Under the pieces are notes generated by a model. That model saw only the letters and a list, made by a program, of their open reading frames with translations, had not been told where the DNA came from and searched no databases. Position numbers and translations under genes: made by a program. From positions 1 to 35,934 of the forward strand of contig CALJIQ010000313.1 of assembly GCA_937973995.1 (NCBI GenBank): a stretch of 35,934 bases of DNA, read 5' to 3'. Positions 21,601 through 30,600 of this stretch are shown one piece after another. The first letter of the stretch is position 1; each line of letters starts with the position of its first letter. The DNA comes from an uncultured Saprospiraceae bacterium (lineage in GTDB: Bacteria; Bacteroidota; Bacteroidia; Chitinophagales; Saprospiraceae).

Positions 21601-24600
21601 ATCTACGATTCGCAATGACAAAGTAAGCGTTTTGGTTTGTCCTGGATCTAAACTAGAAAGAGTCGCCCAAGTAACCGTAGAACCGCTTAATGTACCGAAG
21701 TCCGAAGCGGAAACATATTCCATTCCTGTTGGAATAGCATCGGTTACGGAGTAAGTATTAGAAGGTACATTTCCTTCATTGGTAATCGTAATAGTATAAT
21801 TTACGATGTCTCCAAGATTAACCGTAGTAGCTTGGTCCGTAGCCAATTCTTTTATTAAAGCTAAATCATAAGTGATGTCTGCACTCACATCCTCATAGTC
21901 ATTATCATCTTCATCCCCTGCTGGATTATCTAATGCGATGTCATTATGATTGGTAAATGGATCATTTGGATCCGTACCAGTACCCGCTACACCATCACTT
22001 CCCGTATTACTGTCAGGGGTAGAATCTTCATCGGTTACGCCATAATCTGAGGCAGAATCATCAGAGATTTCTGCCCAGTTACGGAAGTCGCCTAAGGTTA
22101 CATCAATGACTCTCAACGCTAGCGTTAAGGTCTTCGTTTGATTCGGATCAAGATTTTCTAGGCTAGCCCATGTTACGATACCTCCACTATGGCTACCAAA
22201 ATCTGAGGCTCCAACAAATTCCATTCCTGCTGGAATTTGATCTACTACACTAAAGTCATTAGAAGGTACATTTCCTTGATTGGCAATAGTGATGTTATAA
22301 TTTACAACATCTCCAATGCCCACATTAGCCGCTTGATTGCTCGCTAGGGTTTTAATCAATGCTAAATCATAGATCACATTAACATCCACCACTGCTGGAT
22401 CAGAATCATCCTCTGCCTCTGGATCATTGCTTGGGTTGGTATCTGGTGTAGAATCCGTATCCGTTACACCAAAGTCTTCTGAAGAATCATTGGTGATCTC
22501 TGCAAAGTTGGTGAACGGTGCTTGCGTTGCATCGGTCACTCTTAAGATTAATAATAACGATTTCGTTTCTCCTGGTGCTAAACTGGAAAGACTAGACCAA
22601 GTAACGGTACTGCCACTCAGTACACCCAGATCAGAAGCAGATAAAAACTCCATACCTGCTGGGATATAATCCGCAACATCATAAGTGCCAGAAGGTACAT
22701 TTCCTTGGTTGGTAATAGTGATGCTATAATTGACTGCCTCTCCTAAAGCTACTGTTGCAGATTGGTCAGGTGCCAAGTCTTTAACTAATGCTAAGTCATA
22801 CAACACATTGACATCCACAATCTCTGGGTCTTGATCATCTTCCGCATCAGGATCATTATTTGGATCGGTATCAGGTGTAGAATCTCCATCCGTTACTCCG
22901 TAAGTTTCGGAAGAATCGTCTGTGATTTCTGCTATATTATTAAAAGGTGCTAGCTTCACATCCTCTACTTTCAGAGAAATGGTAAGCGTTTTAGTTTGAC
23001 CCGGTTCTAGGTTTGCTAAGCTCGACCAGTTGACCGTACTACCACTTACCGCACCAAAGTCGGAGGCAGCTACATAACTCATACCTGCTGGAATATAATC
23101 CGCCACAGCATAAGTACCAGAAGGTACATTTCCTTCATTGGTAATCGTAATCGTATAGTCCACTACTTCCCCTAAGCTAACAGTACCAGATTGGTCTGCT
23201 GCTAAGTCTTTCACTAAAGCAAGATCATAATTAATATTTACTTCAACTACTTCTATATCAGAATCATCTTCGTCTCCTGGTACTGTATCAGGTGTAGGAT
23301 CATCTGTTTCAACAACAGAATCGTTATTTGGATCAGTATCAGGGGTAGAGTCTTCATCAGTAACTCCATAGTCTTCAGAAGAATCATCAGAGATTTCTGC
23401 AAAATTCTCAAATGGAGCTACAGATACATCTATTACTCTTAAAGATATTGTTAAGACTTTCGATTGGTTTGGAGCTAAACTACTTAGTTTAGACCAAGTA
23501 ACTGAAGCACCTGCTTGTGTACCGAAATCAGAAGCCGCTACAAATTCCATTCCTGCTGGAATATAATCTGTTACTTCATACTCATTAGAAGCGACATTTC
23601 CTTGATTTAAAATGGTAATGGTGTACTCTACTACCTCTCCTAAACTTACGGTAGCTGACTGCCCCGTAGCTAGTGCTTTTGCTAAGGAAAGATCATAGTT
23701 GATTTCCACAGCTATGTCTTCATAATCATTGTCATCTTCATCTCCTGCTGGCTCATCCAAGGTTATATCATTATGATTGGTATATGGATCGTTTGGATCT
23801 GTACCAAAGCCTGCTGCGTCATCATTCCCTATATTGCTATCTGGTGTAGAATCTTCATCTGTTGTTCCGTAATCACTTGCAGAATCACTTGAGATCTCTG
23901 CCCAGTTACGGAAGTCACTGCTTATCGCATTGTCAACTTGTAAGAAAATATTGATAATTTTTGTCTCTCCTGGATCTAAGCTCGGTAATGTCCAGGTAAC
24001 AATACTTCCTGAAGCAACACCATTATCCGAAGTAGTCATTAGACTCATACCCGTAGGTATTTGATCGGTAACGGTATAACCATTAGAAGGCACATTTCCT
24101 TGATTGGCAATGGTGATATTATAAACCACTACATCTCCGATTTGAACGGTAGCTGGTTGGTCAGGTGCCAACTCTTTTATCAAAGCCAAATCATAAATGA
24201 CTTGCGCTTGTACGTCTTCATAGTCATTATCATCTTCGTCCCCTGGAGATTCATCTAGTGTAATATCATTATGGTTGGTATATGGATCATTTGGATCTGT
24301 ACCCGTACCTGCATCGCTATCATTTCCTGTATTGGTATCTGGTGTAGAATCATCATCAGAAGTGCTATAATCAAAAGCAGAATCATCAGAAATTTCTGCC
24401 CAGTTACGGAAGTCTCCTTTTGTGATGTCCGTTACTTGTAATACTAAAGTAATTGTTTTAGTACCACCAACTGGTATATTAGCTAAGTCTGACCAAGTAA
24501 CAACACCAGCACTTTCTGAACCACCATCGGTAGCAGAAACAAAGCTCATTCCATCTGGAATTTGATCTGTAACGTCGTATGATAAACTGGCTACATTCCC

Positions 24601-27600
24601 TTGATTGGCAATGGTAATATCATAACTAACATTATCTCCTTGATTCACGATAGCGTTCTGACCACTGCTCAATGTTTTTATCAAGGCTAAGTCATATTCC
24701 ACCCCAACTTCTATTTCTTCTATATCATTGTCATCTTCGTCTCCTGTTGGATTATCTAAAGAAAGATCATTATGATTGTTCACAGGATCATTATTTAGAT
24801 CACTATCTGGCGTAGAGTCTTCATCTGTTGTACCGTAGTCTTCCGATGAGTCATCGGAAATTTCTGCTCTGTTAATATATTCTCCAATGGTCGCATCATC
24901 CATTTGTAAAGTAATGGATAGCTGTTTAGTATCACCTGGATTTAGATTAGGTAGATTTGACCAAGTAACGATTCCTCCACTTTCTGTTCCGCTGTCAGAA
25001 GCAGCCACAAAACTCATACCTGCTGGTATGCCATCAATAACGGTATAATCATTAGAAGGCACATTTCCTTGGTTGGTGACGGAAATAGTGTAGTTCACTA
25101 CTTCGCCTACCGTAACACTAGAAGGCTGATTAGCTGCTAATGTTTTAATTAAAGCTAAATCGTATTCAACTATGACATCAATATCTTCATAATCATTGTC
25201 ATCTTCATCTCCTGTAAGATCATCTAAGGTAATGTCATTATGATTGTCTACCAGATCATTATTCGGATCTGTATCAGGAGTAGAGTCTTCGTCTCTGATT
25301 CCATAGTCATCTGCGGAATCGCTAGAGATTTCTGCCCAGTTACGGTAACTGCTTTGAGCAGCATCATCTACTTGAAGTATTAATACTAAGGTCTTGGTAT
25401 CTCCTGCATTTAGATTGGATAAATTCGACCAAGTAACCGTACTACCACTAGCCAACCCTCCGTCAGAAGCAGAGATGAAACTCATACCCGTAGGTATTTG
25501 GTCAACGACACTGTAGGCATTAGAAGGTACATTGCCTTGATTAGATACGGTGATATGATAGGTGACTAATTCGCCTATATTAACAGAAGTAGATTGACCA
25601 GTTCCTAGGGTTTTAACTAAAGCTAAATCATAGTTGATTGCTAGGAGTATATCTTCATAATCATTATCATCTTCATCTCCTGCTGGTTCATCTAAGGTAA
25701 TGTCATTGTGGTTCGTATAAGGGTCATTTGGATCAGACCCTAAGTCACTAGTATTGTCATTTCCTACATTGCTATCTGGCGTAGAATCTTCATCTGTGGT
25801 ACCATAATTAGCAGCACCATCTTTAGAGATTTCTGCCCAGTTTCTATAATCTCTTTGCGTGGCATCATCCACTCTTAATACCAATGTCAATTCTTTGGTC
25901 TGTCCAGGATCAATTCCTTTTAATCTAGTCCAAGTGACAATGCCATTATTTTCTACACCACTATCAGAAGCAGAGACGAAGCTCATGCCTGCTGGGGTTT
26001 GATCGGTTACATCAAATCGCTCACTTGGTACATTTCCTTGGTTAGCAATGGTAATGGTGTAAGTTACTAAATCACCAAGACCCACTACAGCAGACTGACC
26101 GTCTGCTAAGGTTTTAATTAAAGCCAAATCATAATTAACAATAACTGCTATGTCTTCATAATCATTATCATCTTCATCACCTACTGGTTCATCTAAAGTT
26201 ATGTCATTATGGTTGGTATATGGATCATTTGGATCTGTACCAAACCCATCTTCATTATCCGCTCCTACATTAGTGTCGGGGGTAGAGTCTTCATCTGTCG
26301 TACCGTAATCGCTAGCAGAATCATTAGAAATTTCTGCCCAGTTACGATAGTCGCCTTTAGACGCATCTTCTACTCTTAATACCAATGCTAAAGTCTTGGT
26401 AGTACCTGAATTCAAATTCGCTAAATTGGACCAAGTTACGATCCCTCCACTTTCGTTACCGCTATCAGAAGCAGAGACGAAGCTCATCCCTGCTGGAATT
26501 TGATCGGTTACAGAATAAGCATTAGAAGGTACATTTCCTTGATTGGAGATCGTGATATTATAAGTTACCAAATCTCCAACTGTTACGCTGGTTGGTTGAC
26601 CATCCGCTAAGGTTTTAATTAACGCTAGATCATACTCCACCTCCACTTGAATATCTTCATAATCATTATCATCTTCATCACCTGCTGGTTCATCTAATGA
26701 AATATCATTGTGATTATCAACTGGATCATTGGTTAGATTGTCATCTGGTGTAGAATCTTCATCTGTTGTGCCATAATCGCTAGCTGAGTCGCTAGAAATT
26801 TCTGCCCAGTTTCTATAGTCACTTTGAGTAGCGTCATCTACTTTTAAAATGAGTGATAAGACTTTCGTACTACCTGGATTTAAATTTGACAAATTCGACC
26901 AAGTAACCACTCCTCCGTTTTCATTTCCAAAATCCGAAGCAGAGACAAAGCCCATACCTGCTGGAATTAGATCTGTTACAGTGTAAGTATTGGAGGCCAC
27001 ATTCCCTTGGTTAGAAATAGTGATGCTATAAGTAACTAAATCACCAAGACCTACCGTAGTTGATTGACCTGAACCAAGTGTTTTTACTAAAGCTAAATCA
27101 TAGCTTACAGCAACAGAAATATCCTCGTAATCATTATCATCTTCATCACCTGTTGGGTTATCTAAGCTAATATCATTATGGTTGGTATATGGATCATTCG
27201 GGTCGTCTCCGAAACCTGCTGCATTATCGTTTCCTACATTGGAGTCGGGAGTAGAATCTTCATCTGTTGTACCATAATTGCCAGAACCATCCTTAGAAAT
27301 CTCTGCCCAGTTACGGTAGTCTCCTTGCGTAGCATCATCCACTCTTAAAATCAGGGATAGGTCTTTAGTTTGATCTGGGTCAAGACCTTTTAATCTTGTC
27401 CAAGTAACGATTCCACCACTTTCAGTAGCATTATCAGAGGCAGAGACAAAGCTCATACCTGCTGGAATTTGATCCGTTACATCATATCGTTCACTAGGTA
27501 CATTTCCTTGGTTAGCAATGGTAATCGTATAGGTTACCAAATCACCCAAGCCAACTGTATTTGTTTGTCCCTCACCTAACGTTTTGATTAAGGCTAAATC

Positions 27601-30600
27601 GTAGTTGACTTCCACCGCTATATCCTCGTAATCATTATCGTCTTCATCACCTGCTGGTTCATCTAGCGTAATATCATTGTGATTGGTATAGGGATCATTC
27701 GGATCTGTACCAAAACCATCTGAACTATCATTACCTACATTAGCATCAGGTGTAGAGTCTTCATCTGTAGTGCCGTAGTCACTAGCAGAGTCTTTAGAGA
27801 TTTCTGCCCAGTTACGGAAGTCGCCTTGGGTAGCATCATCTACTCTAAGGGTCAAAAAGATGGTTACCGTTTGACCTGGATCGAGATTGGGTAAATTTGA
27901 CCAAGTAACGATCCCTCCACTATGAGTACCTCCATCAGAAGAAGTTACATATCCCATTCCTGCTGGAATTTGATCAGTTACCGTATAACTATTGGAAGGT
28001 ACTTCTCCTTGATTCGCTATTTGAATGGCATAAAGCACTTGATCTCCAACTGTTACAGTGCTAGGTTGACCATTTCCAAGTACTTTGATAAGTGCTAAAT
28101 CGTATCGGCAATTATCAGGGGCTATATTGATTTCTTCAACCGCTTCACAGCCATTTGCATCGGTAACGGTCACTCGGTAAGTAGTTGCCGTATTTGGCAT
28201 TACTTCTATAGAATTACTTGTACCCAAGCCATTGTCCCACTGATAAGTATAGCCTGGCAAACCACCAGCCGCTACTGCAGAGATAGTCGTTTTTTGACCC
28301 GCACAAATATCTGGATCGCCTACCTGCATGGATACGGTTGGTTCTGGTAAGATATTCAATTGAACGGTAGCCTCAGAACAACATCCACTTGGATTGTTAT
28401 CGTTACATACTTTATAAGTGAATTGGTCACTCACACAATCTCCTGATCCTTGATAAGAGAAGGAACCATCAGAGCTAAGTGTTACCGTACCATTGCTAGG
28501 CTGCGTAACCATAACGTATATCTCGTTGGATAAACCAGCATCATTACTACTTACGTCTCCTGAAATCTGCTCACCACAACAGGCTGCAAAAGAATCATTA
28601 TTTGCATTTATATCATCTCCTACTGTTATGGTTACTTGATCGGTTGCCGTACAACCATTATTACTTACGGTAAGTGTATAAGTGGTTGTCCTGGTTGGAC
28701 AAACTTGAATCTGCCCATTGTCGGTTCGATTACCGTTTAATTTAATAGTTCCATTCACACCAGAAGACCAACTATAATTGGTGCCACTTGGACCTACGGG
28801 GTCGGCACCTATCGTAAAGCAATCGCCTGCCTTACAAGTACTTTTATCTAGACCAGCATCTGCTGAAATATTTTCAATAGCAATAGATACTTGGTCAATA
28901 GATTTACATCCATCTGCATCGGTCGCTGTTACCGAATAAGAACTAGAAGAATTTACATTTACGGTAGTACTACTTCCTGTTGCACCTGTACTCCATTGAT
29001 ACGTTACGTTTCCATTAGCTCCACTAGAAGAGGCATTTAAAGTAGTACTGCCTGGCTCGCATAAATCAGAACCTGAAGCAGTAACCGATAAATTACAGCA
29101 ATCTTCACCAACTACGGTTGCGGTTGCAGTCGCAGTACAGCCTTCGGAATCAGTTACGGTAACGGAATAAGAAGAACTACCACTAGTAGCATCTACCGTT
29201 GTGGAACTTCCTGTTGCACCCGTACTCCATTGGTACGTTACCCCTCCATTTGCTCCAGAGGAAGACGCTGATAGATTCGCTCGTTCGCCTATACATACCG
29301 TTCCTCCATTGGCATTTATTGATAAATTACAAACAGGACCACAATCTTTTAAGCTGACAGCAATTCGGCTATTTGCAGTACATCCGTTGGCATCTGTTAC
29401 TGTTACTGAATAGTTGCCCACCTCACTAGCTGAGATAGTGCCTAGATTAAGGTCTTCACTATTGGAAGAGAAACCATTCGGACCTGACCATTGATAACTT
29501 AGACCATTTGGCTTGACACTTAATAAAACAGGTTGGTCATCACAGACGTCCACGGCACAATCATTTTCTACTCTCCATTGTCCATCAATATTGCTTTCAC
29601 ATTCTATGTTTAGATTGGATTGAGCAACATTCACCTGAACTTCATCTACTGCGGTACATCCCTTATTATCTGTTACGGTTACTCTATAAGTAGTCGTGGT
29701 AGTAGGAGATACGGTAAGGTTATTACTAGTAGCAATAGAACCACCAGATAAGTTGAGTACATATTCATCAATATCAACCCCAATATTATTATTAGAAACA
29801 AATCTAATGGTATTCGCACCTGCGTTAAAATAATATGGACCAAAGCATTGGTACTCCCAAGAGCTACCACTTGAAGTTCCTACAAAGGAAGCGGAATTAG
29901 TAATGGTGGTTCCATTAATAACCAATTTCATATCAACAATACCTGCTGTATTATAGGCATATCTTACGTCAAAAGAGTAGTTTCCTGCTTGAGGAGCATT
30001 AATGGTAACTTCTGAATATTCACCATTAGCAGCATAGAATTCTACATAGCCGCTACCGTTATAGCCACCTTGTACAGATTCTATGAGCGCACCTCCACCC
30101 GCACTGCCAGACTCTGCTTGTACGGTAATATTATTTTCAGAACTACCTCCTTCAGACCAACTATAAGAATAAGGAGATGTACCATTACTACCTGCTGCTG
30201 ACAGGGTAACTGATTCCCCTTCACAGATGGTCTTATCACTTCCTGCCCGAGCAGTTATATTACAACTACTTTGACATTCCCATTGTATCATGTCTTGTAT
30301 GGTAGAAACACTAGACTTATAAAATACTAAAGAATTTTGAGAACCATCCGCTGAGGTAATTGCAGATACGGCCTCATTATAGATAGCATTTCTTTCGCCT
30401 CCTGTTTCTGTTATTGCCCAAACAGCATAGGCTACGCCAGACTGATTGAAAGGGTAGTTACAAATAATCCAATTTAATCTTGCTGCCTGAAGGGCAGATA
30501 AACCAACACCAGAATAATTCGTCCTAGTATATTGTGTATAAGCATTTGGAATATCTAAATGATAGTCGATACAGTGCCAAGTATCAATAGCTGTAACATT

